A stretch of 64,000 nt of DNA from Actinoplanes oblitus. GTDB taxonomy: Bacteria > Actinomycetota > Actinomycetes > Mycobacteriales > Micromonosporaceae. Shown here piece after piece: positions 1 through 8,644 of this stretch; within the stretch, counting starts at the first letter, position 1, and every line of letters starts with the position of its first letter. The stretch covers positions 7,641,501 through 7,705,500 of the forward strand of contig NZ_CP126980.1 of the NCBI RefSeq assembly GCF_030252345.1. Reading direction: 5' to 3'. The notes below the pieces were generated by a model that saw nothing but the letters and a program-made list of their open reading frames with translations, ran no database searches and had not been told where the DNA came from. Position numbers and translations under genes: made by a program.

Positions 1-202
1 CATCACGCGATCTACCAGGGAATAATTACCGTGAGTTGGAGCGGGTGCACGCACCCGGACACGACGGCAAGCGCTTTCCGCCACGGAGCGCCACGAGATC
101 AGCCGAGGATTGCCCGCTTCGTCGGAACTTGCGGTTTCAACTTTAAGGATGACTCCATGAAGGAGTTGTCACGATCGGTCAGAGGTTGGGCACCCAGAGC
201 GA

Positions 203-2929
203 TCATGGCTGTCCATGATCTGTCACACTGCTTGACACCAGTTGCGGGGCCGACCACCCCGCCGGGGGTACCGGCGGCACCGGCGTGACCGGACGACTGC
301 CCGCCGACACGGCGCCCAGCCCGGTCAGGAAGTCCCGCATCGACGCCCACTTCTCGTAGATCACCAGCACCACCTCGCCCGGCGCGGCCAGTCCCAGCGC
401 GGCGGTCACCGCCTCCCGGCTGCCGTCCGCGCGTACCGTCCGGATCTGCGGCCGGCGCGCCCGCATCTCCCGCTCGACCAGCCGGGACACCTCGCCCGGG
501 GCACGCCCGCGCGGGTCGCAGTCGTCGTAGAGCACCGCCCGGGTCAGGCCGTCCGCCAGGATCTGCGCGGAGGCGGCGAGCAGGTCGTCCCGGCGGTCCC
601 CGGGCAGGGTCACCGCCGCCACGCAACGGTCGGTGCCCCACAGCCGGTGCAGTGTCCGCAGCGTGGCGGCGAGCGCGGCCGGGTTGTGCGCGTAGTCCAG
701 GAAGAGCGAGACGTCACCGAGCCGGAGCAGGGTGCCGCGGCCCGGGTTGTCCACAGTCGGGTCGAACTCGGCGAGGCGGGCCGCCACGGTCTCCGGGCGG
801 GCACCCAGGGCGCGGGCCGCGGCGATCGCGGCGAGGGCGTTGGCGGCGGCGTGCGGGGCGGCTCCCCCGTACGCCCCGGGCACCTCGGCCAGGCGCAGCA
901 GCGGGGTCCGCCGGGCGCCGGTGGCCTGGACCAGCCAGCCGTCGTGCACGACGTACGCCGTACCGCCGCGGCCCAGATGCTCGGAGAGCACCGGGTTCGC
1001 CGGGTCCAGCCCGAACCAGACCAGGCGCTTGCGGTCGGCGCGTACCCGGGGCCGGCCGGCCAGGCTGCGCACCCACGGGTCGTCGACGTTCAGCACCAGC
1101 GTGCCGCCGTCCCGGACCCGTTCGGCCACCACCGCCTTGACGTGCGCCAGGTCCTCGATCGAGGCGAGCCCGTCCTGCCCCAGGTGGTCGGCGGTGATGT
1201 TGGTGACCACCCCGACGTCCGTCCAGTCGTAGCCCAGCCCGCGGCGCAGCAACCCGCCCCGCGCGGTCTCCAGCACCGCCACCTCGACCTGCGGGTCACC
1301 GAGCACCTGCTGCGCCGAGCGCGGGCCGGTGGCGTCGGCCAGGTACACCGCGCGGCCGTCCACGTACACCCCGTCGGTGGTCGCCGTCCCGACCCGCCGG
1401 CCGCCGCTGAGCAGATGCGAGATCAGCCGGGTCACCGTGGTCTTGCCGTTCGTGCCGGTCACCGCGACGGCCGGGATCCGCCCGTCGGAGCCGCCCGGGA
1501 ACATCGCCCGGACTATCGCGTCGCCCACGTCGCGGGACCTGCCGCGTACCGGGGCCAGGTGCATCCGCAGCCCGGGCACCGCGTTCACCTCGATCACCCC
1601 GGAGGCCGGCTCGTCCTCGCCGGACGGCGGCAGCGGCGCGGCGATGTCCGGCAGCCGCAGGTCGATCCCGGCGATGTCCAGCCCGACCAGCGCGGCCACC
1701 CGCTGGCAGAGCCGGGTCACGTCCGGATGCACCTGGTCGGTGACGTCCCGGCTGGTGCCCCCGGTGGAGAGGTTGGCGCAGTCGCGCAGCCAGACGGTAC
1801 GGCCGTCGGGCGGCACCTCGTCCGGCCCGAGGCCGGCCGTCTGGAGCGCCGCGGCGTCCAGGGTGATCCGGGTCAGCACCCGGGAGTGCCCGACGCCGCG
1901 CCGCGGGTCCGCGTTGACCCGCTCGACCAACTCGGCGAGCGTCGACTCGCCGTCACCGACCACGTGCGCGGCGATCCGCTCGGCGGCGGCCACCACCTCG
2001 CCGGCCACCACCAGCACCCGGTAATCCCGTCCGGTCAGCTGACGTTCGACCACCACGTCCGGGCCGGCCGCGGCGAACGCCCGCTCGACCGCCTCCGGGG
2101 TGTCCAGCCCGAGGACCACGTCACACCCCTGCCGCCCGCGCCGGGGCTTCACCACCACCGGCGGGCCCAGCTCGGCCAGCAGCCGGACCGCCTCCTCCGG
2201 GGTGGTCGCGACGCCGCCGGACGCGACCGGGATGCCGGCCTCGCCGAGCAACCGCCTGGTGACGTGCTTGTCGCAGGCGATGTCGATGCCCACGCCGCTG
2301 GTCCGGTCGGTCATCGCGGCCCAGGCCATCCGCCGCCGGGTGCCCCAGCCGAGCCGGACCAGGCTGAGGTCGTCGAACCGCTCGACCGGGATGCCCCGCC
2401 GGCGGGCCGCCTCGATGATCGCCCGGGTGCTCGGGCCGGTCGCCTCGCGCTCGGCGATCGCCGCCAGGTCGGCGAGGCGTTCGGCCGGCGGGCGGCAGGC
2501 CCGCCCCGCGTGAATGGCCAGGACCAGCTCCACCGCGGCGTCCAAGAGCTTTCCCGGTACGCGTGACTCCGGCGACTCGTCCACCGGGCACTCCAGGATC
2601 ACGTCGTAGAGTCCGGTCTCCCCGGCCGACACGGTCCGTCCGAAGCTGACGTCCCGGCCGATCAGCTGGGACAGTTCCAGGCAGACGTGCTCGGTGACGT
2701 GCCCGAAGTAGGTGCCGCCGCGCAGCCTGCTGACGAACCCGCCCGGGGCGCCGGCCGCGCAGTGGTGGTCGGCCAGCCCGGGCAGCGCCCGCAGCAGGCG
2801 CTCGGTGAACCCGGTGACGTCAGAGGTCTCCTGGCCGGTCAGCTCCTCCAGCCGGATCCGGGCCACCACCGCCGGCCGGGACAGATACACGTTCGGGCCG
2901 CGCAGGCGGCGCAGGCTCTCGATCTTCAT
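203..2929 (-). CDS. cphA: Cyanophycin synthetase
   Basis: Polymerises L-Asp and L-Arg into cyanophycin, a cytoplasmic nitrogen and carbon store, using ATP and no ribosome. The 908-residue protein opens with the typical MKIESLRRLRGPNVY. An N-terminal domain (about 1-160) is followed by an ATP-grasp domain (about 215-480; DKHVTRRLL, EVNAVPG near 446) that adds Asp, and a Mur-ligase-like domain (about 485-875; P-loop TGTNGKTT at 491-498) that adds Arg. A Pro/Ser-rich tail of about 30 residues ends it. The first 110 nt overlap the end of the cyanophycinase gene, which is transcribed in the same direction, so translation may be coupled. An 8-bp palindrome (201-220) overlaps the stop codon; the 200 bp beyond hold no convincing gene. 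Confidence 0.94.
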   Translation of the reverse strand: MKIESLRRLRGPNVYLSRPAVVARIRLEELTGQETSDVTGFTERLLRALPGLADHHCAAGAPGGFVSRLRGGTYFGHVTEHVCLELSQLIGRDVSFGRTVSAGETGLYDVILECPVDESPESRVPGKLLDAAVELVLAIHAGRACRPPAERLADLAAIAEREATGPSTRAIIEAARRRGIPVERFDDLSLVRLGWGTRRRMAWAAMTDRTSGVGIDIACDKHVTRRLLGEAGIPVASGGVATTPEEAVRLLAELGPPVVVKPRRGRQGCDVVLGLDTPEAVERAFAAAGPDVVVERQLTGRDYRVLVVAGEVVAAAERIAAHVVGDGESTLAELVERVNADPRRGVGHSRVLTRITLDAAALQTAGLGPDEVPPDGRTVWLRDCANLSTGGTSRDVTDQVHPDVTRLCQRVAALVGLDIAGIDLRLPDIAAPLPPSGEDEPASGVIEVNAVPGLRMHLAPVRGRSRDVGDAIVRAMFPGGSDGRIPAVAVTGTNGKTTVTRLISHLLSGGRRVGTATTDGVYVDGRAVYLADATGPRSAQQVLGDPQVEVAVLETARGGLLRRGLGYDWTDVGVVTNITADHLGQDGLASIEDLAHVKAVVAERVRDGGTLVLNVDDPWVRSLAGRPRVRADRKRLVWFGLDPANPVLSEHLGRGGTAYVVHDGWLVQATGARRTPLLRLAEVPGAYGGAAPHAAANALAAIAAARALGARPETVAARLAEFDPTVDNPGRGTLLRLGDVSLFLDYAHNPAALAATLRTLHRLWGTDRCVAAVTLPGDRRDDLLAASAQILADGLTRAVLYDDCDPRGRAPGEVSRLVEREMRARRPQIRTVRADGSREAVTAALGLAAPGEVVLVIYEKWASMRDFLTGLGAVSAGSRPVTPVPPVPPAGWSAPQLVSSSVTDHGQP

Positions 2930-3707
2930 GGGAGTCGTCCCCGATCCCCGGCCGCCGGCCGGTCAGGTGAAATGTGTGCCCCGCCGGCAACACGTGAACC
3001 AGGGCCCCGGTCAGCGCTATCGGCCCGGCCGGCGGAACCCTGATGTCGGTGGCCGCGCCAGCGTCGACCACCGTGACCGCGCCACTGCCGAGCACCTCGA
3101 ACCGGTCGCCGTCGGTGAGGATCGCGGTGTCCTCGTCGATGCCCAGGCCGAGTTCGTGCGGATACCTGGCGACCGCGCTGAGCAGCCGGTTCAGCCGCCC
3201 GCGCTGGGCGAAGTGCTGGTCGATCAGCACCCTCGGCAGGAACTCCAGGCCGGGCGCGGTACGCACGGCGTCCGCCGTCACCCCCGGCCGGTCCCCACCG
3301 ACGATCATGGTGCCGGACATCATCGCCGCGCCCGCGCTCGTCCCGCCGAGCACCACAGCGCCACCGCCGACCAGCTCCCGCAGCAGCGAGTCGGTAGCCG
3401 TCCCGCCCAGCACGCCGGTGATCCGCTCCTGGTCACCGCCGGTGAAGAAGACCCCGGTGGCGGTGCGCAGCAGATCGGCGCTCTCGGGCGCGTTCGCGTC
3501 GGCGCGGGTGGCCAGGCGCAGTGCGCGGGCCGAGCCGGCGCCCAGCGAGGTGAACGCGTCCACGTGGAACGCCTCGGCGGTGTCCGGCGTCTCGCTGGCG
3601 GTGGCGATCACCAGGATCCGGGCCGACGCAGCCCCGGCCAGCTCCACGAACCGGGCGAGCAGTGCCGGCCCGGCGGCGCCTCCCATGATCAGTAGCCGGC
3701 CGTCCAC
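2820..3707 (-). CDS. cphB: Cyanophycinase (serine peptidase family S51)
   Basis: Degrades cyanophycin to beta-Asp-Arg dipeptides in the cytoplasm. The 295-residue product has FFTGGDQ (87-93), the nucleophile elbow GGTSAGA with Ser124, and DQHF near 163, all hallmarks of the S51/class I amidotransferase-like fold. The family domain appears to end at about residue 256 (HVLPAGHTFHLTGRRP). The remaining 40 or so low-complexity residues are read across the start of the synthetase gene. That tail is either a natural extension or the result of a frameshift near the 3' end. It is the first gene of a cphB-cphA operon, so synthesis and mobilisation of the polymer are co-transcribed. Confidence 0.9.
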   Translation of the reverse strand: MDGRLLIMGGAAGPALLARFVELAGAASARILVIATASETPDTAEAFHVDAFTSLGAGSARALRLATRADANAPESADLLRTATGVFFTGGDQERITGVLGGTATDSLLRELVGGGAVVLGGTSAGAAMMSGTMIVGGDRPGVTADAVRTAPGLEFLPRVLIDQHFAQRGRLNRLLSAVARYPHELGLGIDEDTAILTDGDRFEVLGSGAVTVVDAGAATDIRVPPAGPIALTGALVHVLPAGHTFHLTGRRPGIGDDSHEDREPAPPARPERVSVPAGGGGPDPAGGADRPGDL

Positions 3708-3774
3708 CGTGCCTCCTCAGCGGGCCCAACCGGGCCACTGTTGAGGTTAATCGGAACAAAACCGAAACATCCGG

Positions 3775-4076
3775 CTAATCAGAATGCTCAGAAGGCAGCA
3801 GGTGGCGGACCTCGGGCGGGCCGTCGGCCAGCGCGATCGCCCGCTTCTCGATCGCTCGTCCTCCTCGGTGAGCCGGCCCTGGTGCTGGCGCAGGTACTCC
3901 TCCCACGTCGCGACCAGGTAGACCTCGACGAACCGGGCCGGGTCGGCGCCGTCCCGGAACAGGCCCCACCGCATGGCGCCGGTGCGCTGCCGGAAGCCGC
4001 GCAACTCGCGCATGGCGGCCACGAAGGCCGCCGGGTCGGACCCGGTCACCCGGTACGTGGCGGAGACCAGGATCGT
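3775..4076 (-). pseudogene. Remnant of the C-terminus of an MFS exporter, frameshifted
   Basis: Reading immediately downstream of the HxlR stop codon, in the same frame, gives TILVSATYRV...RTGAMRWGLFRDGADP...FVEVYLVATWEEYLRQH. I recognise this as the small C-terminal domain that follows the 12 membrane segments in actinobacterial MFS_3 drug exporters. After LTEED (about 3858) the homologous reading moves to another frame, giving RAIEKRAIALADG...VRHLLPSE and a stop at 3775. Restoring one base at that point joins the two pieces. No transmembrane part remains, so this is a deletion-plus-frameshift remnant. HxlR-type regulators often neighbour such exporters, which suggests the deletion removed most of the regulator's original target gene. 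Confidence 0.72.
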
Positions 4077-4679
4077 CTAGGTCGCCGGAGTTCTCCGCCG
4101 GGCACCCGGTCCCGGGCGGGACAGCACGTCGCGGTGATCGGTCACCTCGTGCCGGTCCGCGCAGCGGATCTCGACGCGCAGCTCGGCGGCGCAGTCCCGG
4201 TGCACGAACTCGATCGGCGGCCCCTGCGGATCGGCCAGATAGCGGTCGCCCCACCCGGCCAGCGCGATCAGCACCGGATAGAGGTCGAAGCCCTTCGCGG
4301 TCAGCCGGTACTCGTGCCGCACCCGGGCGCCCGGCTCCTGGTAGGGCTCGCGGCGCAGCACCCCGTGCCCGACCAGGGCGGCCAGCCGGTTGGCCAGCAC
4401 CTGCCTGGGGATCCGGGTGCGCACCCGCATGTCGTCGAAGCGCCGGATCCCGGTGAACACCTCGCGCAGCACGACCATCGTCCACTTCTCGCCGAGGATC
4501 TCCATCGCCCGGCCGATCGTGCAGTTGTCCACGTCCCAGTCGAGCGCACCCGGCTTGCCGTGATCAGCTCCCGCCTCACCGCGGCCCGCACCCGCCTCAC
4601 CGCGGCCCGCACCCGCCTCACCGCGGCCCGCTCCCGACCTACCGTGCTCCGCACTCGGCGGTGTGACATGAGCGACCAT
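4077..4679 (-). CDS. HxlR-family winged-helix transcriptional regulator
   Basis: A 200-residue DNA-binding protein. The HxlR winged helix occupies about 50-135, including the Cys53 of the family's redox-type CxI position and the stretch MEILGEKWTMVVLREVFTGI. A C-terminal segment (about 150-190) resembles the family's extra domain. The N-terminal 45 residues carry three copies of GAGRGEA encoded by a 21-bp tandem repeat, an unusual extension. It is divergent from the thioesterase gene with 55 bp between the start codons, the usual layout for an HxlR regulator and its target. A truncated MFS exporter fragment follows its stop codon in frame. Confidence 0.88.
   Translation of the reverse strand: MVAHVTPPSAEHGRSGAGRGEAGAGRGEAGAGRGEAGADHGKPGALDWDVDNCTIGRAMEILGEKWTMVVLREVFTGIRRFDDMRVRTRIPRQVLANRLAALVGHGVLRREPYQEPGARVRHEYRLTAKGFDLYPVLIALAGWGDRYLADPQGPPIEFVHRDCAAELRVEIRCADRHEVTDHRDVLSRPGPGARRRTPAT
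4572..4634 (+). repeat. 21-bp tandem repeat x3 inside the HxlR gene
   Basis: Three copies of a 21-bp unit start at 4572, 4593 and 4614. They encode three GAGRGEA heptapeptides in the regulator's N-terminus. Unit length is a multiple of three, so copy-number change would keep the frame. Confidence 0.9.
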
Positions 4680-4734
4680 CCGACCAGGCTAGGTCTCGTT
4701 GACAGACGCAGCAAGTAGGTGCCAGCCTGCATCC

Positions 4735-5256
4735 ATGACGCAGACTCAGGATGCTCCGGCCCAGACCCGGACCCGCACCTTCTCCTGGACCGACCCGTCC
4801 GAGCACGTCAAGCTGCTCGCCACGCGCACCGGCCTGGACATCCTGCGATCGATGGCCGCCGGCGAGCTCCCGCCCCCGCCGATCTTCCAGCTGATCGGCG
4901 GCAGCGGCCTGCACGCCGAGCCGGGCAGCGTCACCATCACGCTCGACCCGCAGGAGTTCCACTACAACCCGATCGGCACCGTGCACGGCGGGATCATCTC
5001 CACCCTGCTGGACACCGCCGCCGCCTGCTCGGTCCAGTCCACCCTGCCCCTCGGCGTCGGCTACACCAGCATGGACCTGAACGTGAAGTTCCTCCGCGCC
5101 GTCACCGTCACCTCCGGCACCCTCACCTGCACCGGCGCCGTCCTGCAGAGCGGGCGCCGCACCGCCCTCGCCGAGGCCCGGCTCACCGACGCGCAGGGCC
5201 GCCTGATCGCCCACGCCACCTCCAGCTGCCTGCTGTTCGAGCTGCCCAAGCCGTAA
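4735..5256 (+). CDS. PaaI-family hotdog-fold thioesterase
   Basis: Predicted acyl-CoA thioesterase of 173 residues with a single hotdog domain. The active-site segment GTVHGGIISTLLDTAAACS contains the HGG turn and the catalytic acidic residue (Asp) of the PaaI/DUF4442 group. Family members hydrolyse aryl- or medium-chain acyl-CoAs; the substrate here is unknown. I chose the ATG at 4735 over an upstream in-frame TTG at 4699, because the TTG would lie inside the presumed promoter shared with the divergent HxlR gene. The HxlR protein is the likely regulator of this gene. Confidence 0.86.
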   Translation: MTQTQDAPAQTRTRTFSWTDPSEHVKLLATRTGLDILRSMAAGELPPPPIFQLIGGSGLHAEPGSVTITLDPQEFHYNPIGTVHGGIISTLLDTAAACSVQSTLPLGVGYTSMDLNVKFLRAVTVTSGTLTCTGAVLQSGRRTALAEARLTDAQGRLIAHATSSCLLFELPKP

Positions 5257-5583
5257 CCGTCCGGGGCATCGCCCGGCGATCACTACCATCGCGCGGCTGT
5301 CCGAGCCGCAGGTCGACCGCCTACTTCATCCCGCGCACCTGACGTCCGGCGGAAGCGCAAGCGAGAGTCCCCGCCGAAAGCGCGAGCGGAGGGCGCCGAC
5401 CGAAACCCTGGCGGAGGGCGCCGACGGAAACGCTGGCGAGGACCCCGGCGGGACCGGCGGCTCAACGGGACCGGCGGCTCAACGGGACCGGCGGCTCAAC
5501 GGGACCGGCGGCTCAACGGGACCGGCGGCTCAACGGGACCGGCCGGTGGCGCGCCGCCTGGGCAGCGTGCCACCGGCGTACCG
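5257..5583. repeat. Convergent intergenic region with a 17-bp x5 tandem array
   Basis: No gene is seen in these 327 bp between the ends of the thioesterase and hisS genes. Positions 5456-5540 are five exact head-to-tail copies of the 17-bp unit GGCGGCTCAACGGGACC. Just upstream (about 5345-5446) lie three to four degenerate copies of a roughly 25-bp unit with the core GGCGGAGGGCGCCGAC. The 17-bp unit is not a multiple of three, so it does not encode a repeated peptide. Confidence 0.9.
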
Positions 5584-6897
5584 TCAGATGCCGGTGACCA
5601 CCGGGTGCAGGTCGGCGGTCGGCGGGGTCCAGGAAGAAGCGTCAGCTTCGACCTGTTCGCCGGAGCGGATGTCCTTCACGGTGTCCGGCGAGCCGGGGAA
5701 CCAGACGAACGGGATCCCGCGCCGGTCGGCGAACTGGATCTGCTTGCCGAACTTGGCCGCCGTCGGCGCCACCTCGGTCGGGATGCCCCGCCTGCGCAGC
5801 GCGGTGGCGATCCGGTCGCACTCGACCCGCTGCTCCTCGCTGGGCAGCGCGACGACCACGCAGGTCGGCACCGATCGGGAGGCGCCGAGCGCGTTCTGCC
5901 CGAAGAGCAGGCCGAGCATCCGGGAGACGCCGATCGAGATGCCCACGCCCGGGAAGCGCGTGTTGCCGACCGACGCCAGGTTGTCGTAACGGCCGCCGGA
6001 GCAGATCGAGCCGAACCGTTCGTACCCGAGCAGTTGGGTCTCGTAGACCGTGCCGGTGTAGTAGTCGAGGCCGCGGGCGATCTTCAGCTCGGCCCGGATC
6101 AGGCCCGGCGCGTGCTCGTTGGCCGTCTCCACCACCCGCGCCAGCTCACCGAGCCCCTCCTCGAGCAGCGGGTCGCTGACGCCGAGGGCCTTCACCGCGT
6201 CCACGAACGACGCGTCGGAGGCGGAGATCTCGGCGAGCCGCAGGCACGCCTGGGCCTGCGCGTCGGTGGCGCCCGCCGTCTCGACGAGCAGCGCGGCCAC
6301 CTTCTCCGGGCCGATCTTGTCGAGCTTGTCGACGGTCCGGAGCACCTGCGCGGTGTCCTCGAGGCCCAGGCCGCGGTAGAACCCCTCGCACACCTTGCGG
6401 TTGTTCACCAGGATGACCGCCCGCGGGATCGGCAGCGACCGGAAGACGTCCCCGATCACCAGCGGCATCTCGGTGTCGAAGTGGAACGGCAGGGTGTCCC
6501 GGTTGACCACGTCGATGTCGGCCTGCAGGAACTCCCGGTAGCGGCCCTCCTGCGGCCGCTCGCCCCGCCACACCTTCTGGATCTGGTAGCGGCGGAACGG
6601 GAACTGCAGCTTGCCGTGGTTCTCCGTGACGAACCGGGCGAACGGCACGGTCAGGTCGAAGTGCAACCCGAGCTGGTCCTCGCCCCGGCCGGCCGCCGAG
6701 TCCTCCTGCAGCCGGCGCAGCAGGTAGACCTCTTTGGAGGTCTCTCCTTTGGACAGCAGGGTCTCCAGGGGCTCCACCGCGCGGGTCTCCAGCGAGGCGA
6801 AACCGTAGAGCTCGAAGGTGGATCGGATCTTGTCCAGCACGTACTGCTCGACGATGCGCTGGGACGGCAGCCACTCAGGGAAGCCGGAAATAGGCAC
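5584..6897 (-). CDS. hisS: Histidine--tRNA ligase
   Basis: Charges tRNA-His in the cytoplasm. The 437-residue class II synthetase has motif 2 around RGERPQEGRYREFLQAD (111-127), the histidine-specific GLDYYTGTVYE (about 276-286), SGGRYDNL (about 299), and a C-terminal anticodon-binding domain (about 335-425). The start is GTG at 6897, preceded by AGGAG at good spacing. It lies 8 bp behind the MBL-fold hydrolase gene, so the two form an operon, a pairing common in actinobacteria. Confidence 0.96.
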   Translation of the reverse strand: MPISGFPEWLPSQRIVEQYVLDKIRSTFELYGFASLETRAVEPLETLLSKGETSKEVYLLRRLQEDSAAGRGEDQLGLHFDLTVPFARFVTENHGKLQFPFRRYQIQKVWRGERPQEGRYREFLQADIDVVNRDTLPFHFDTEMPLVIGDVFRSLPIPRAVILVNNRKVCEGFYRGLGLEDTAQVLRTVDKLDKIGPEKVAALLVETAGATDAQAQACLRLAEISASDASFVDAVKALGVSDPLLEEGLGELARVVETANEHAPGLIRAELKIARGLDYYTGTVYETQLLGYERFGSICSGGRYDNLASVGNTRFPGVGISIGVSRMLGLLFGQNALGASRSVPTCVVVALPSEEQRVECDRIATALRRRGIPTEVAPTAAKFGKQIQFADRRGIPFVWFPGSPDTVKDIRSGEQVEADASSWTPPTADLHPVVTGI

Positions 6898-6905
6898 TGA
6901 ATCTC

Positions 6906-7604
6906 CTATAGGAAGCGGCCGGGCGCCGCGATCAGCTCCCGCAGATAGGGGTTCGACGCGCGCTCACGGCCGACGGTGGTGGCCGGTCCGTGGCCGGGCA
7001 GCACGACGGTGTCGTCGGCCAGCGGCAGGATCTTGTCCCGCAGGCTGGTCATCATCGTCGGGGTGCTGCCACCCGGCAGGTCGGTGCGTCCGATCGAGCC
7101 CGCGAAGAGCACGTCTCCGGAGAGACAGATCTCCTCCGCGTCCCAGGAGGAGCCCGCTCCGGGCAGGCGGAACAGCACCGACCCGCCGGTATGGCCGGGC
7201 GCGTGGTCGACGGTGATCTCCAGACCCGCGATGGTCAGCACCGCGCCGTCCGTCAGCGGGGCGACATCGTCGGGTTCGGCATAGGGCAGGCGGCCGCCGA
7301 ACAGCGAACTGAGATCCATGCTCAGTCCCTTGGCCGGATCGGCGAGCATCTCCCGGTCGGCGGGGTGCACATACGCCGTGATGCCGCGGGCGCCGCACAC
7401 CGGCGCCACGGAGAAGGTGTGGTCCAGGTGGCCGTGGGTGAGAAGCACGGCTGCCGGGGCGAGCCGGTGCCGGGCGAGCAGCTCGTCCAACTCGTCCAGC
7501 ACACCGATCCCGGGGTCGACGATCAGGCACTGCTCGCCCGGCCCCGCGGCCACCACATAACAGTTGGTGCCGAAGGCCTGCGCTTCACAGCTGGCGACGA
7601 GCAC
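6906..7604 (-). CDS. MBL-fold metallohydrolase (glyoxalase II-like)
   Basis: A 232-residue zinc hydrolase of the glyoxalase II/YcbL type. The metal-binding motif THGHLDH has His57, His59, Asp61 and His62. Further ligands are in APGHTGG, SGDVLFAGSIGR and VLPGHGP. The likely role is hydrolysis of a glutathione- or other thiol-conjugated thioester; the substrate is not shown by sequence. I chose GTG at 7604 because AAGAGGGGG lies just upstream; an open frame reaching 7730 lacks family sequence. It is first in an operon with hisS. Confidence 0.9.
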   Translation of the reverse strand: MLVASCEAQAFGTNCYVVAAGPGEQCLIVDPGIGVLDELDELLARHRLAPAAVLLTHGHLDHTFSVAPVCGARGITAYVHPADREMLADPAKGLSMDLSSLFGGRLPYAEPDDVAPLTDGAVLTIAGLEITVDHAPGHTGGSVLFRLPGAGSSWDAEEICLSGDVLFAGSIGRTDLPGGSTPTMMTSLRDKILPLADDTVVLPGHGPATTVGRERASNPYLRELIAAPGRFL

Positions 7605-7751
7605 GGGCCGGACCCCCTCTTGAAAAACAGGTGCGAATCGTAACGAGCCTAGCTGGGCAGCCGCACACCACTTTCTCAGGAGGTACCCGTACACTCTTGC
7701 GGGCGTGTGGCGTGCCGCACCCCTTGACATGCACAGGGAAGGACAGCGTTA

Positions 7752-8615
7752 GTGGCTCCCAGCAAGGACCGGCAGCGCAAGCTCGCCCGCGCGAAATACG
7801 AACGCCAGATGGCTCGCCGGGCCGTCCGGGAGCGGCGGCGCCGCCGGGTGCTGGCCGGCGCCGGCATCGGTGTGGCCGTGCTGCTCGTCGCGGTCGGTGG
7901 CGCCTGGATCGGTGGAGCGTTCGACAAGGACGAGAAGACCACCACCGAGGCCGCTGACACGTGCCTTTGGTCACCCCTCGACAAATCCAGCAACTCGGAC
8001 AAGACCGACGTCGGCACCCCGCCCAGCAAGGACCTGCCGACCACCGGCACCGAGACCATGACGATCAGCACCAACCAGGGTGCCCCGATCACTGTCAGCC
8101 TGGACCGCGCGAGCGCCCCCTGTGCCGCCGCCAGCTTCACCCACCTGGCCGGCAAGAAGTTCTACGACAACACCGACTGCCACGAGATCCTCGACATCGG
8201 CGCGGTGCACTGCGGCGACCCGAGCGGCACCAACAACGGCGGCCCGCTCTACAGCTTCTACGACGAGAACACGCCGGTGCAGCCGGAGCCGGCACCGAGC
8301 GCCAGCGCCGCCGCCAAGCCCCCGGTGCTCTACCCGAAGGGCACCGTGACGATGATCGGTAACCCGACCGGCAGCAACGGCAGCCAGTTCCTCGTCTTCT
8401 TCAAGGACTACGCGCCGACCACCAACGCGCCGTACTCGATCGCCGGCAAGGTGACCGGCGGGCTGGACACGCTGGCGAAAATCGGCAAAATCACCACGGT
8501 GGCCGATAACGCGGGCGACAAGGTCAAGCCCTCGCAGAAGATCACCATCAAGACCCTGACCGTCGGCGCGGATGCCGCCGCCACGGCCGCACCCTCGGCG
8601 AGCGCGCAGTCGTGA
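7752..8615 (+). CDS. Membrane-anchored cyclophilin-type protein, catalytic Arg replaced
   Basis: A 287-residue protein with a short basic cytoplasmic N-terminus, one membrane segment (about 33-56) and an extracytoplasmic cyclophilin domain (about 95-275; HCGDPSGTNNGGP, NGSQFLVFF, KVTGGLD). Actinobacterial homologues carry CHRL at the catalytic Arg. Here the site reads CHEI (143-146), so Glu145 replaces that Arg. Prolyl isomerase activity may be weak or lost, leaving a chaperone or binding role. The start is GTG at 7752 with GGGAAGGA upstream. It is first of a tandem pair with a more canonical paralogue. Confidence 0.85.
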   Translation: MAPSKDRQRKLARAKYERQMARRAVRERRRRRVLAGAGIGVAVLLVAVGGAWIGGAFDKDEKTTTEAADTCLWSPLDKSSNSDKTDVGTPPSKDLPTTGTETMTISTNQGAPITVSLDRASAPCAAASFTHLAGKKFYDNTDCHEILDIGAVHCGDPSGTNNGGPLYSFYDENTPVQPEPAPSASAAAKPPVLYPKGTVTMIGNPTGSNGSQFLVFFKDYAPTTNAPYSIAGKVTGGLDTLAKIGKITTVADNAGDKVKPSQKITIKTLTVGADAAATAAPSASAQS

Positions 8616-8644
8616 GTTCGGAAGAGACCAGCAGGAGGAACGAC

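Noticed and set aside
31..288. Possible 85-residue plus-strand gene at the window start
   Set aside because: It runs into the 3' end of cphA, has a mixed composition, no domain and no clear ribosome site.
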